DNA of 64,000 nucleotides. It comes from Streptomonospora salina (GTDB lineage: Bacteria; Actinomycetota; Actinomycetes; Streptosporangiales; Streptosporangiaceae). Below are positions 23,891 through 32,164 of the stretch, piece by piece. The DNA is taken from assembly GCF_014204715.1 (NCBI RefSeq), contig NZ_JACHLY010000001.1:1116001-1180000 (forward strand). Reading direction: 5' to 3'. Made by a program: the position numbers and the translations under genes. The notes under the pieces are model-generated. The model was not told the origin of the DNA, did not search any database, and saw nothing but the letters and a program-made list of their open reading frames with translations. Position 1 is the stretch's first letter; each line of letters opens with the position of its first letter.

Positions 23891-25099
23891 TCAGCCGTGG
23901 ACGCGCACGACCCCGGCCATGTTCCGGGTGCGCACGTCGGTGGTGCGCACGCTCAGGCCCGTGCGGGGCGACTCCAGCATGCGGCCGTCGCCGAGGTAGA
24001 TGGCGACGTGGGAGATGTAGTCGGGCGCCGACGGGTCGTTGCGCCAGAAGACGAGGTCGCCGCGGCGGGCGTCGGCGTAGTCGACCCGCTCGCCGGCGAA
24101 CCACTGGTCGTGGGTGACACGCGGGACCGAAACCCCCGCCTGCCCGAACGCCCACTGCACGAGCCCCGAGCAGTCGTAACCGCCCTCGGCCATCGACTCT
24201 CCGCCCCACACGTAGGGCACGCCGATGCGGGACTCGGCAGCCGCGATCGCGTTCTCCACGACGTCGGCCCCCAGCGCCCGGCCGGAGTCGTCGGCGGGGC
24301 GCGGCTCGGGGTCCTCGGCGAGCGGCTGCAGCGAGGCCTCGTCGCCGAGGACCTCCGTGAGCCCCTCCTCCAGTTCCCACAGGTCGGCGTCGGGCGCGGA
24401 GACGATCAGCGCGTTGCCGCGGGGGAATCCCAGCCGCTCGGCCAGGTCGCGGGAGATCAGCGCGTCGATCCCGGCGACGCCGGAGGTGGCGTGGGTCCAC
24501 ACCTCGCGGGTGACCTCCCCGCTGGCGCCGGCCAGCTCGACCTCGCTGCCCACGTCCAGCCCGCGCTGCTTGCCCGCGTCGTCGGAGAGGGCGATGCGGC
24601 CCTCGGCGACGCCCTGCCAGATGTCGTCGGACTCGGCTGAGGGCTCGGGGGCGTAGTTGCGGAAGCTCGACGGGTCCACCCCCAGCACGGCGGTGCTTTC
24701 GCCGCCGACCTGCATACGGGCGGCGTCGACGGTCTCGACCGCGTCGACGCCGTCGAGTTCGGCGGCCTGCTCCGCACGCCGCTCGGGGATCGACTCGGGC
24801 AGGACGGCGAAGTACTCGCGGGAGCGGGCCTGCTCGAAGTCGGCGACCTCGGCGTCGGCGCGCAGGTCGGCGGTATCGGCCACGGGGGGCGACGCGGTGC
24901 CGCCGGAGGGGTCGGCGCCGCTGCCGGAGGGGCGCGGGCCGGGCGCGTCCTGCGGTGCGCCGGCTCCGGCCGCCCGCTCGTCCGCGGCGGACGGGGTGTC
25001 AGGGGCGGGGGCGGCCCAGACGGGAGCGGCGCCGAAGGCCGTGAACGCCACGGCGAACACCGCGGTCGTCCCCGCACACGATCTCCACCGTCGACCCAC
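23891..25099 (-). CDS. Secreted NlpC/P60 peptidase with MacB/FtsX-like N-terminal domain
   Basis: 402-aa exported C40-type peptidase expected to cut peptidoglycan stem peptides (gamma-D-Glu-mDAP bonds in the family). Signal peptide to about residue 30 (VWAAPAP). A disordered Ala/Pro/Gly stretch follows. Residues about 75-265 (YFAVLPESIPERRAEQ, LDGVDAVETVDAARMQVGG, VLGVDPSSFRNY, WQGVAEGRIALSDDAG, GLDVGSEVELAG) look like the extracellular domain of MacB/FtsX permeases, detached from any membrane part. The catalytic domain has C310 in GGYDCSGLVQWAFG, H364 in YISHVAIYLGDG, and GDLVFWRND. The GTG at 25099 is the start. No ydaO-like riboswitch was found in the short leader. Confidence 0.85.
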   Translation of the reverse strand: MGRRWRSCAGTTAVFAVAFTAFGAAPVWAAPAPDTPSAADERAAGAGAPQDAPGPRPSGSGADPSGGTASPPVADTADLRADAEVADFEQARSREYFAVLPESIPERRAEQAAELDGVDAVETVDAARMQVGGESTAVLGVDPSSFRNYAPEPSAESDDIWQGVAEGRIALSDDAGKQRGLDVGSEVELAGASGEVTREVWTHATSGVAGIDALISRDLAERLGFPRGNALIVSAPDADLWELEEGLTEVLGDEASLQPLAEDPEPRPADDSGRALGADVVENAIAAAESRIGVPYVWGGESMAEGGYDCSGLVQWAFGQAGVSVPRVTHDQWFAGERVDYADARRGDLVFWRNDPSAPDYISHVAIYLGDGRMLESPRTGLSVRTTDVRTRNMAGVVRVHG

Positions 25100-25397
25100 G
25101 CCTGCCCCGCTTTCCTGCTGTCGACTGCCGACCCTCGCCGCCGCGTCCGCCCCGGCCGGCTACAAGCATGATGTTCGCCGCCGAATCATTTCAAGCGCCC
25201 GAAAGGTGAACGGTTCCTAGCCGCACGCCGCCTCCGAGGTCAGCGCCCGAATCGCACGGATCACGGTTTCTCCCGCCGTCCCACGATGCGGGAGGCGCCG
25301 AAACCGCGCGGGACCGTTGCGGTCCGGGCGGTTCCCGCGGGTGTCCGTTCCCGCGGGTGTCCGTGCGCGGGCGCGCGGAAACGCCGGCGGCGCCGGG

Positions 25398-26312
25398 CTA
25401 GCGCCCACCCGGCCGCACCACGTTGGCCCGCGGTTCTCCCGCCGCCCAGCGGCGCAGCTGGTCGTCGACGAAGCTGCGGGCGCGCGGGTAGAAGGTGTCG
25501 GAGCCGCCGGCGACGTGCGGGGTGATGCAGGTGCCCGGCGCCTCCCACAGCGGATGGCCGGCGGGCAGCGGCTCGGGGTCGGTGACGTCCAGCGCAGCGC
25601 GGACCCGTCCTTTCTCGGCCAGCAGTGCGGAGGTGTCCAGAAGCGGACCGCGTCCGACGTTGACCACCAGGGAGTCGTCGGGCATCAGCGCCAGCTCGGC
25701 GGCTCCGATCAGCCCTTCGGTCTCCGGGGTGTGCGGGGCGGTCAGCACGACGACGGAGGCGCCGGGCAGCAGCCGGTGCAGCGCGCCGACACCGTGTACG
25801 CCCTCGTCGGGGCGGGCGCGGCGGGCCACGCGCACGACCTCGCACTCGTTGGGGGCGAGCCGGTCCTCCAGGGCGGCGCCGATGTTGCCGTAGCCGGCGA
25901 TGAGCACCCGCGTGCCGGCCAGCGAGCGGGTGAAGTGCGGCTGCCAGCGGTGGGCGGCCTGGTCGGCGGCCCAGCGCGGCAGGTCGCGCTGGGCCGCGAG
26001 GATCAGCGCCAAGGCGTGCTCGGCGGTGCTGGCGTCGTGCAGGCCGCGGCCGTTGCACAGCTCGACGCCCGCGGGCAGGTACTCCAGGGCGCCCTCGTAT
26101 CCGGCGGTGAGCAGCTGGACGGCGCGCAGGCCGGGCATGCGCGCCATGAGGTCCAGGCGCTGGTACTGAGGACGGCCGTAGGGCACGACGTAGAAGGCCA
26201 CCTGCGCGAGGTCGGCGGCGGGTTCGCCGGTGCCGTCGTAGACGTCCCCGCGCACACCGGCCGGTGCGTTCTCCAGGTTCTGCTCCCAGGGCACCAGCAC
26301 GCGATCGGCCAT
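25398..26312 (-). CDS. D-isomer-specific 2-hydroxyacid dehydrogenase
   Basis: 304-aa NAD(P)-dependent dehydrogenase. Rossmann core VLIAGYGNIGAALEDRL (GxGxxG) at about residues 134-150; catalytic Arg in NVGRGPLLD; Glu in LDVTDPEPLPAGHPLW; His in ITPHVAGGSD. The substrate-binding part has VQLLTAGYEG and NGRGLHDASTAEHALALIL. Family members reduce 2-oxo acids or oxidise D-2-hydroxy acids (D-lactate, glyoxylate, phosphoglycerate); 304 aa is short, without an ACT domain, so it is not the classical SerA. ATG 26312 follows GGGGGAGAC. It is downstream of trmH on the same strand with 126 bp between. Confidence 0.88.
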   Translation of the reverse strand: MADRVLVPWEQNLENAPAGVRGDVYDGTGEPAADLAQVAFYVVPYGRPQYQRLDLMARMPGLRAVQLLTAGYEGALEYLPAGVELCNGRGLHDASTAEHALALILAAQRDLPRWAADQAAHRWQPHFTRSLAGTRVLIAGYGNIGAALEDRLAPNECEVVRVARRARPDEGVHGVGALHRLLPGASVVVLTAPHTPETEGLIGAAELALMPDDSLVVNVGRGPLLDTSALLAEKGRVRAALDVTDPEPLPAGHPLWEAPGTCITPHVAGGSDTFYPRARSFVDDQLRRWAAGEPRANVVRPGGR

Positions 26313-26438
26313 GTCTCCCCCATTGCTCGTCTGCTCGTCCGGGCCGGCCTCGTTCGGACCGCTCCGGTGCGGACCGCGCCCGCACGCCCACGTGTAGCAT
26401 GCCCGCGTCGAGCAGCCCCGGCGTACCCGCAGTGCGCA

Positions 26439-27251
26439 TCAGGCCGAGCGCATCAGTTCGTAGCAGGCGATGGCCGCGGCGGCGGTGACGTTGAGCGAGT
26501 CCACGTCGCGCCCGGCCATGGGGATGGCCACGCCGGTGTCGGCCTGGCCGAGCCAGCGCGACGACAGGCCGTCGCCCTCGCTGCCGAGCATGAGGGCGAC
26601 GGGCGCCTCGCCCGCCTGCGCCAAAGCCTCGGGCAGCGGGCGGGTGCCGGGTCCGGGGGTGAGCGCCAGCAGGTGGAAACCGCGCCCGCGCAGTTCCTCC
26701 AGCCCGCCGTACCAGTCGCCGAGGCGGCTGAAGGGCTGGGTGAAGACGGCTCCCATGGAGACCTTGATGGAGCGGCGGTAGAGGGGGTCGGCGCAGCGCG
26801 GGGCGAGCAGCACGGCGTCCACGCCCAGGCCGGCGGCGCTGCGGAAGATCGCGCCGACGTTGGTGTGGTCGAGGACGTCTTCGAGGACGACGACGCGGCG
26901 CGCACCTTCCAGCACGTCGCCGGGGTCGGGCAGGGGGCGGCGGTGGAAGGACGCGAGTGCGCCGCGGTGCACGTCGAATCCGGTCAGCCGCTCGGCGGTG
27001 GCGTCGTCGACGACGTAGACGGGGGCGTCGACCGCGGCGGCCAGCTCCGACAGGGCGGCCAAGCGGCGGCGGGTCAGCAGGAGCGAGCGGGGCGTGTAGC
27101 CGGCGGTCAGCGCCCGCCGGACGACTTTCTCGCCTTCGGCCATGAACAGCCCGTGCTCGGCCTCGATGCTCTTGCGCAGGTTCACGTCGCGCAGCCGGAA
27201 GTAGTCGGCCAGGCGCGGGTCGCCGGGATCGGGCACCTCGATGACGTCCAT
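26439..27251 (-). CDS. TrmH/SpoU-family RNA 2'-O-methyltransferase
   Basis: 270-aa SPOUT methyltransferase modifying rRNA or tRNA ribose 2'-OH with SAM. Residues about 20-110 are the substrate-binding N-domain (LRKSIEAEHGLFMAEGEKVV). The knot carries motif 1 DHTNVGAIFRSAAGLGVD, motif 2 VALMLGSEGDGLSSRW and motif 3 IPMAGRDVDSLNVTAAAAIA. ATG 27251 is chosen because a -10-like GATAAT lies 8 nt upstream, compatible with a leaderless mRNA; an in-frame GTG at 27257 is possible. The precise RNA target is unknown. Confidence 0.92.
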   Translation of the reverse strand: MDVIEVPDPGDPRLADYFRLRDVNLRKSIEAEHGLFMAEGEKVVRRALTAGYTPRSLLLTRRRLAALSELAAAVDAPVYVVDDATAERLTGFDVHRGALASFHRRPLPDPGDVLEGARRVVVLEDVLDHTNVGAIFRSAAGLGVDAVLLAPRCADPLYRRSIKVSMGAVFTQPFSRLGDWYGGLEELRGRGFHLLALTPGPGTRPLPEALAQAGEAPVALMLGSEGDGLSSRWLGQADTGVAIPMAGRDVDSLNVTAAAAIACYELMRSA

Positions 27252-27259
27252 GGCCACCG

Positions 27260-27265
27260 ATTATC
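27260..27265 (-). promoter_or_regulatory. -10 element GATAAT for the trmH-like gene
   Basis: On the minus strand GATAAT stands 8 nt before ATG 27251 with no Shine-Dalgarno in between; leaderless start likely. Confidence 0.4.
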
Positions 27266-27318
27266 GGCCGTCGGGGCGGGCGGCGCCGACGGGGGCCGGA
27301 CCGCGCGAGCCGACCGGG

Positions 27319-27855
27319 TCAGTCCAGGGGTGCGGTCACCGGACGCAGGCGCTGCCAGCGGGCCTCCTGGCAGGAGTCGGAGCGGTCGACCTCGGTTTCG
27401 ATCTCCTGGCCCTGCCAGGTACCGGTGATCACCGCCTCTTGGGGGCCGTAGGATCGGTCGGTGCACACGGCGTCCGCGGCGACCTCGGCGAAGGGGTTGT
27501 CGGCGCTGCCGACACTGGACCCCTCGGCCCATTCCGCGGCCACACGCGCGATCTCGGAGCAGGCGGCGGGATCGGCGCCGGAGTCGCCCCCGCAGGTGAG
27601 GTTCTGCACGTAGGCGCGCCCTTGGTCGACGACCTGGATGCGCAGGTCGCCCACCGGAGGTTCGGGCGAGGAGGAACCGGCCTGCTCGCTGACGGTGTTG
27701 TCGACCGACGACTCGACGGCCGCTTCGGGGCCGGGTGCCATGAGCGAGCCGCCGACGGCGATGCCGTAGGACAGGGCTCCGCCCAGGCACAGGGTTCCCA
27801 GGATCGCGGTCCCGACCGAACCGAGCACCCCGCGCCGGGGGTTGAGCTTCACCAT
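27319..27855 (-). CDS. Membrane-anchored subtilisin-inhibitor-like (SSI family) protein
   Basis: 178 aa. One N-terminal helix (about 12-36: VGTAILGTLCLGGALSYGIA) is not followed by a clean signal-peptidase site, so it probably anchors the protein with its C-terminus outside. After a Glu/Ser/Pro linker, residues about 70-175 match the Streptomyces subtilisin inhibitor pattern: LTCGGDSGADPAACSEIAR, CTDRSYGPQEAVITGTWQGQ, then VDRSDSCQEARWQRL. The four cysteines (88, 99, 131, 162) have the order expected for the two SSI disulfides. Family members block subtilisin-like serine proteases; whether the reactive-site loop works here cannot be judged. ATG 27855 lies 7 nt after a TAGAGT hexamer. Confidence 0.75.
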   Translation of the reverse strand: MVKLNPRRGVLGSVGTAILGTLCLGGALSYGIAVGGSLMAPGPEAAVESSVDNTVSEQAGSSSPEPPVGDLRIQVVDQGRAYVQNLTCGGDSGADPAACSEIARVAAEWAEGSSVGSADNPFAEVAADAVCTDRSYGPQEAVITGTWQGQEIETEVDRSDSCQEARWQRLRPVTAPLD

Positions 27856-28192
27856 AGTCGCCACTCTAGGAAGTCGACTCACTGCACAGGGCGGCCGCGG
27901 GGAAAGCCCCCACCAGGCCCCTGTCTTTCGCGATACCCCCCGATCGCGCCTTTACCACCGGGGAGCCCGACACTCTCCGCCTCCCCGGGCGGTCGCGGGC
28001 GACGTCCCCCGCCGCATGGGCGCCCCTGGCACGATACAGGCCGCTCGGTCGGCCACGCATATCAACCATGTCGGATGAGAGCGCCTGATCCGGGCATTCG
28101 GTTCGATCCCACCGAAGGGATATGGCACTTCTCTCCCGCGTTACCAACGAGTAGGGTCGCGCCCAAGCACCGCTCCACCCCCCGGAGGCCAC
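27856..28192. other. 337-bp divergent intergenic region
   Basis: Between the SSI-like gene (minus) and the first solute-binding-vWA gene (plus). It contains the SSI-like -10 hexamer at its left end and, near 28153, a TAGGGT that could serve the plus-strand gene with a leader of about 35 nt. No repeats or RNA motif recognised. Confidence 0.45.
27863..27868 (-). promoter_or_regulatory. -10 element TAGAGT for a leaderless SSI-like mRNA
   Basis: TAGAGT (minus strand) is 7 nt upstream of ATG 27855 and no ribosome-binding site intervenes. Confidence 0.45.
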
Positions 28193-29902
28193 GTGCCCTA
28201 CGGCCGACACCGCATGCCCTCGCCTACCCGCATCGCGCTGGGGTCCCCGTTGGGGATCGCCGCCGCGGCGCTGGTGCTGATCGCCGCGGTCAGCGTCGCG
28301 GTCCCCGCCGCGCTGCGCTACGCCGGCTGCGGCGAGACCCGCTACCTGCGCGTCGCCGCGGCGCTGAGCATCGCACCGCCGCTGCAGGAGGCCGCCGACG
28401 AATTCAACGCCGACGGCGGCACCTACGGCGGCGTGTGCGTCTTCGCCCAGGCCTCCGAAGTCCCGCCGCACCGCGTGATGACCGCGCTCTCCGGCGGGCG
28501 CGGCGGCTCCGCCGTCGCCCCGCACGTGTGGGTGCCCGAATCCTCCGCCTGGGTCGAGCTGGCCCGCATCTCCGAATCGGGCGCACGCACCGTCGACACC
28601 GACCCCCGCTCGCTGGCCTCCACGCCGGTCGTGCTCGCCGCGCCCGAGGGCACCGAGGGCCTGCCCGATCCGGATTCCGCCTCCTGGGAGTCGCTGCTTC
28701 CCGGACAGCGCCCCGGCGGACCGCGCCCGCTGGTGATGGTCGACCCCAACCGGGGTACGCCCGGCATGGCGGCGATGCACGCCGTGCGCCGGCACCTGGG
28801 CAGCGGCGACGACGCCGACACCGCCATGACCGACTTCGTGCGCGACGCCCAGCCCGAGACCGCCTTCGGCGAAACCGACCCGGCGGGGATCTACCCGGTC
28901 CCCGCGGGGCGGGCCCCGCTGTCGGTCCTGCCCGAGCAGGCCGTCGCCGAATACAACTCCGCCGACCCGCGCACGCCGCTGCAGGCGCTGTATCCCGACG
29001 AGGGCACGGTGAGCCTGGACTATCCCTTCGTGTCCACCAGCGACGATCCGGCCATGCGCAGCGCTGCCGAGGACCTCTGGGAAGTGCTGCGCACCGCCCC
29101 CTACCGCGAGCGGCTGCGCGAACTGGGTTTCCGCGATCCCGACGGCACGGCCCCGGACGCGCTCACCGGCCGCGCGGGCATCCGCGCCCCGGCGCCCGAG
29201 ACCCACGGCGACCTGACCGGCGATGCGCTGCTTTCGTCGGTCGAGGACTGGAACCGGCTGTCGATGCCCACGCGCTCGCTGGTCCTGGCCGACGTCTCGC
29301 GGTTCATGCGCGCCGACCTCGGCGGCGGCGACACGACGCGGCTGGAGGTCACCCGCGAGGCCGCGCTGCTGGGCCTGTCGCTGTTTCCCGACGACACCGA
29401 GCTGGGGCTGTGGATGATGTCCGGCGCCTACGGCGACTCCGGACGCGACGAGGTCGAAGGGCTGGCGCGGCTGGGCGCCGCCGACCGCGGCGAGCAGACC
29501 ACCCGCCGCCAGGAGCTGCAGGACATCGCCGAGGGGATCGAGGCCCGGGGCGACGGTCCGCAGCTGTACGACAACATCCTCGCCGCCTACGACCGCGTCT
29601 CCTCCTCGTACCGCGAGGACCGCATCAACAGCGTCATCGTGCTCACCTCCGGGCGCGACGGCGGATCCAGCGCGATCTCCGGCGAGGAGCTCGTCGCCGA
29701 GCTGCAGGACCGCTTCGACCCCGAGCGACCGGTGACGCTGTTCGTGATCGCCTTCGGGGACCAGCCCGAGCGCGACGCGCTGGCCGACGTCGCCGCCGCC
29801 ACCAGCGGCACGCTGTCGGTCGCCGACGACCCCGACGAGATCGGCGACATCTTCCTCAGCCTGGTCTCCCGCCGGCTGTGCGTCCCCGACTGCGGCGGCT
29901 GA
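28193..29902 (+). CDS. Solute-binding + vWA domain protein with degenerate MIDAS
   Basis: 569 aa, exported and membrane-tethered by one N-terminal helix (about 20-42). Residues 52-335 look like an extracellular solute-binding domain (YLRVAAALSIAPPLQEAADE, HVWVPESSAWVELA, GTVSLDYPFV). Residues about 360-560 form a von Willebrand A domain (RSLVLADVSRFMRADLG, GLSLFPDDTELGLWMMSG, INSVIVLTSGRDGG, TLFVIAFGD, ADDPDEIGDIFLSLVSRRL). The metal site is broken: DVSRF replaces DxSxS at 367-371 and SGRDG replaces the TDG-type acidic position, unlike the next gene. GTG 28193 has GGAGG 5 nt upstream. It is a tandem paralogue of the next gene. Function unknown; perhaps a surface adhesin or receptor subunit. 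Confidence 0.8.
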   Translation: MPYGRHRMPSPTRIALGSPLGIAAAALVLIAAVSVAVPAALRYAGCGETRYLRVAAALSIAPPLQEAADEFNADGGTYGGVCVFAQASEVPPHRVMTALSGGRGGSAVAPHVWVPESSAWVELARISESGARTVDTDPRSLASTPVVLAAPEGTEGLPDPDSASWESLLPGQRPGGPRPLVMVDPNRGTPGMAAMHAVRRHLGSGDDADTAMTDFVRDAQPETAFGETDPAGIYPVPAGRAPLSVLPEQAVAEYNSADPRTPLQALYPDEGTVSLDYPFVSTSDDPAMRSAAEDLWEVLRTAPYRERLRELGFRDPDGTAPDALTGRAGIRAPAPETHGDLTGDALLSSVEDWNRLSMPTRSLVLADVSRFMRADLGGGDTTRLEVTREAALLGLSLFPDDTELGLWMMSGAYGDSGRDEVEGLARLGAADRGEQTTRRQELQDIAEGIEARGDGPQLYDNILAAYDRVSSSYREDRINSVIVLTSGRDGGSSAISGEELVAELQDRFDPERPVTLFVIAFGDQPERDALADVAAATSGTLSVADDPDEIGDIFLSLVSRRLCVPDCGG

Positions 29903-30189
29903 GCCCCCGGTGAACGCCCGGCGACCACCGAGTAACCTCGCGATCGATGACGATCGAATAACGGTGTTACGTGCGGTATCACCTCTTCACCTTGTGCGAC
30001 GACATGCGGATCCACCGCCGCCATCCCCGGCGCCACGGGGAGATTCGCGCCCGGATGCGGGGTCGACGGACACCCGGAATCGGATTCGGCACCCTTTAGA
30101 TGCTCTTTAATCCGTGTTCTGGAGTTCAGTACGGTTCGGTCCACACGCCCCACCAGGTACCAGGTACCAGACACCCCGTGAGGAACACT

Positions 30190-31971
30190 TTGGGACGCCA
30201 CAGCGGAAACACCGACGACGGTCGGGACCGTCGGGAACACCACCCGGCGCCCGGCCGCAGCCGGCGCCGGCGCCGGCGCGGACGCGCCTTCATCCTGTTC
30301 GCCGCCGCCTTCGCGATCATCATCGGGCTGGGCGTCACCGGATGGTACGTACTCGACACCAGCGCCGGCTGCGGCGGCCAGGACGTCCGACTCGACGTCG
30401 CCGCCAGCCCCGAGATCGCGCCCGCCCTCCAGGAGGTCGCGGCCGAGTTCAGCGACGCGAACGAAGGCGTCGACGGGCGCTGCGTCACCGCCGAGGTGAG
30501 CGAGGCCGAGTCGGCCAGCGTCACCTACGGCATCACCGGCGCCGGCCCCGCTTCGGGCGACGCCGACTCCGACGTGTGGATCCCCGACTCCTCGATGTGG
30601 GCCAACCTGGTCAAGAACGACTCCGAGGACGTCGCCTTCTCCGACACCGGCACGTCGGTGGCCTCGTCCCCGCTGGTGCTCGCGCGCCCCTCCGAGGCCG
30701 AGATGCCCGACGAACGCCCGTCCTGGGACGCGCTCGTGCCCACCTCCGCCTCCGACCTGGAGGCCGAAGGCGACGAAGTGCACCTGGTCGACCCCGTACG
30801 CAGCTCCTCGGGCATGGCCACCCTGTCCCTGGTCGCCGACGCGATCGGCGACGAGGAGGACGACGGCCGGCCCCAGCTCGTCGCGGCGCTGCAGACCCTG
30901 CAGGCCTCCTCCTCGCCGGACCAGGCCGCGGCCTTCGAGAACCTGTCCGAGGATCCCGAGGCCTCCCGCCTGCTCGTCCTCTCCGAGCAGGCCACCTGGC
31001 GCTACAACCGCGAGCACTCCGACGCGCCCGCCCAGATCAGCTATCCCGAGGGCGGCACGTACACGCTGGACTACCCCTACATCGACCGCAGCAGCGACCC
31101 GACGGTCTCGCAGGCGGCCGAACTGTTCCGGGAGAAGCTGACCCGCAGCGCCGCCCAGAAGATCATGCGCAGGAACGGTTTCCGCACCGCCGACGGCGAA
31201 GCCGACTCCCAAGTGCTGGCCGAGGACGCCGGCTTCCAGGCGGCGCTGCCCGAGCAGCTGCCCACCCCCTCGGCCGGAGACATCCAGCGGATCACCCAGG
31301 CCTGGAACCGCCTCAAGCTCGACTCGCGGCTGCTGACCATCGTCGACGTCTCCGGCTCGATGCTGCAGACGGTGCCCGGCACCGAGATGAACCGGATGCA
31401 GCTCACCGCACAGGCGTCCATCCAGGGCCTCGACCTGTTCCCCGAGGGCTCCGAGCTGGGCATGTGGCGGTTCTCCACCACGATCAACGACGACCTCGAC
31501 TACGAGGAGCTGCTGCCCATCCGGGAGCTGACCGCCGAGGTCGACGGCGGCGCCACCCAGCGGGAAGCCCTGAGGCAGCAGTGGAACTCCGTCGAGCCGG
31601 TCTCCGACGGCGACACCGGGCTCTACGACACCTACCTCGCGGCCTACCGGGAGATGTCGCGCACCTACAAAGCCGACCGGGTCAACGCCATCCTGATGCT
31701 CACCGACGGCAACAACGACGACGAGAACGGCATCAGCCTGGACGAGCTCGCCACGAAACTGGAGGAGGAGTCCTCGCCCGTCAAACCGATCCCGATCTTC
31801 ACGATCGCCTTCGGCCCCGACATCGACCCGGAACCGCTGAACCGCATCGCCGAGCTCTCCGGCGGCGCCTCCTACACCACCGAGAACCCCGCGGAGATCG
31901 GCGACATCTTCCTGAAGGCGTTCTCCAACCGGCTCCAGCCCGCCGGCGGCGAAAGTGAAGACGAAGGCTGA
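30190..31971 (+). CDS. Solute-binding + vWA domain protein with intact MIDAS
   Basis: About 593 aa. A basic cytoplasmic N-terminus (RRRRRRGR) precedes one membrane helix (AFAIIIGLGVTGWYVL), then a solute-binding domain (VRLDVAASPEIAPALQEVAA, DSDVWIPDSSMWANLVK, GTYTLDYPYIDRSSD) and a vWA domain. Here the MIDAS is canonical: LLTIVDVSGSMLQTV and AILMLTDGNNDDENG, with the middle Thr in DTGLYDTYLA, so it should bind Mg2+ and a partner. TTG 30190 is chosen for AGGAACACT spacing and the MGRHSG-type N-terminus; GTG 30178 is possible. It follows its degenerate paralogue after 287 bp, and a hairpin ends the unit. Confidence 0.8.
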   Translation: MGRHSGNTDDGRDRREHHPAPGRSRRRRRRGRAFILFAAAFAIIIGLGVTGWYVLDTSAGCGGQDVRLDVAASPEIAPALQEVAAEFSDANEGVDGRCVTAEVSEAESASVTYGITGAGPASGDADSDVWIPDSSMWANLVKNDSEDVAFSDTGTSVASSPLVLARPSEAEMPDERPSWDALVPTSASDLEAEGDEVHLVDPVRSSSGMATLSLVADAIGDEEDDGRPQLVAALQTLQASSSPDQAAAFENLSEDPEASRLLVLSEQATWRYNREHSDAPAQISYPEGGTYTLDYPYIDRSSDPTVSQAAELFREKLTRSAAQKIMRRNGFRTADGEADSQVLAEDAGFQAALPEQLPTPSAGDIQRITQAWNRLKLDSRLLTIVDVSGSMLQTVPGTEMNRMQLTAQASIQGLDLFPEGSELGMWRFSTTINDDLDYEELLPIRELTAEVDGGATQREALRQQWNSVEPVSDGDTGLYDTYLAAYREMSRTYKADRVNAILMLTDGNNDDENGISLDELATKLEEESSPVKPIPIFTIAFGPDIDPEPLNRIAELSGGASYTTENPAEIGDIFLKAFSNRLQPAGGESEDEG

Positions 31972-31998
31972 CCTGCACCGACATACGAACGGCGCGTC

Positions 31999-32032
31999 GG
32001 CCCCGCATCCGCATCGCCGCGGGTGCGGGGCC
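31999..32032 (+). terminator. Terminator after the second vWA gene
   Basis: GGCCCCGCATCCGC pairs with GCGGGTGCGGGGCC (14 bp, one wobble) around ATCGCC. Confidence 0.65.
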
Positions 32033-32164
32033 GGCGCGCGCCGCCCGGGTCAAGCGCGACCGATACACCATCCTTGCCCACCGCGCGGACCCTATGGACT
32101 TCGCTCTCCGCTTCGCGTACTCAAAGGGGATCGGTACGCGATGGAGCGGTGAGAGGCGGCTGCT

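Noticed and set aside
25100-25260. ydaO (c-di-AMP) riboswitch upstream of the NlpC/P60 gene
   Set aside because: Such genes are often controlled this way in actinobacteria, but none of the conserved blocks was recognised in this stretch.
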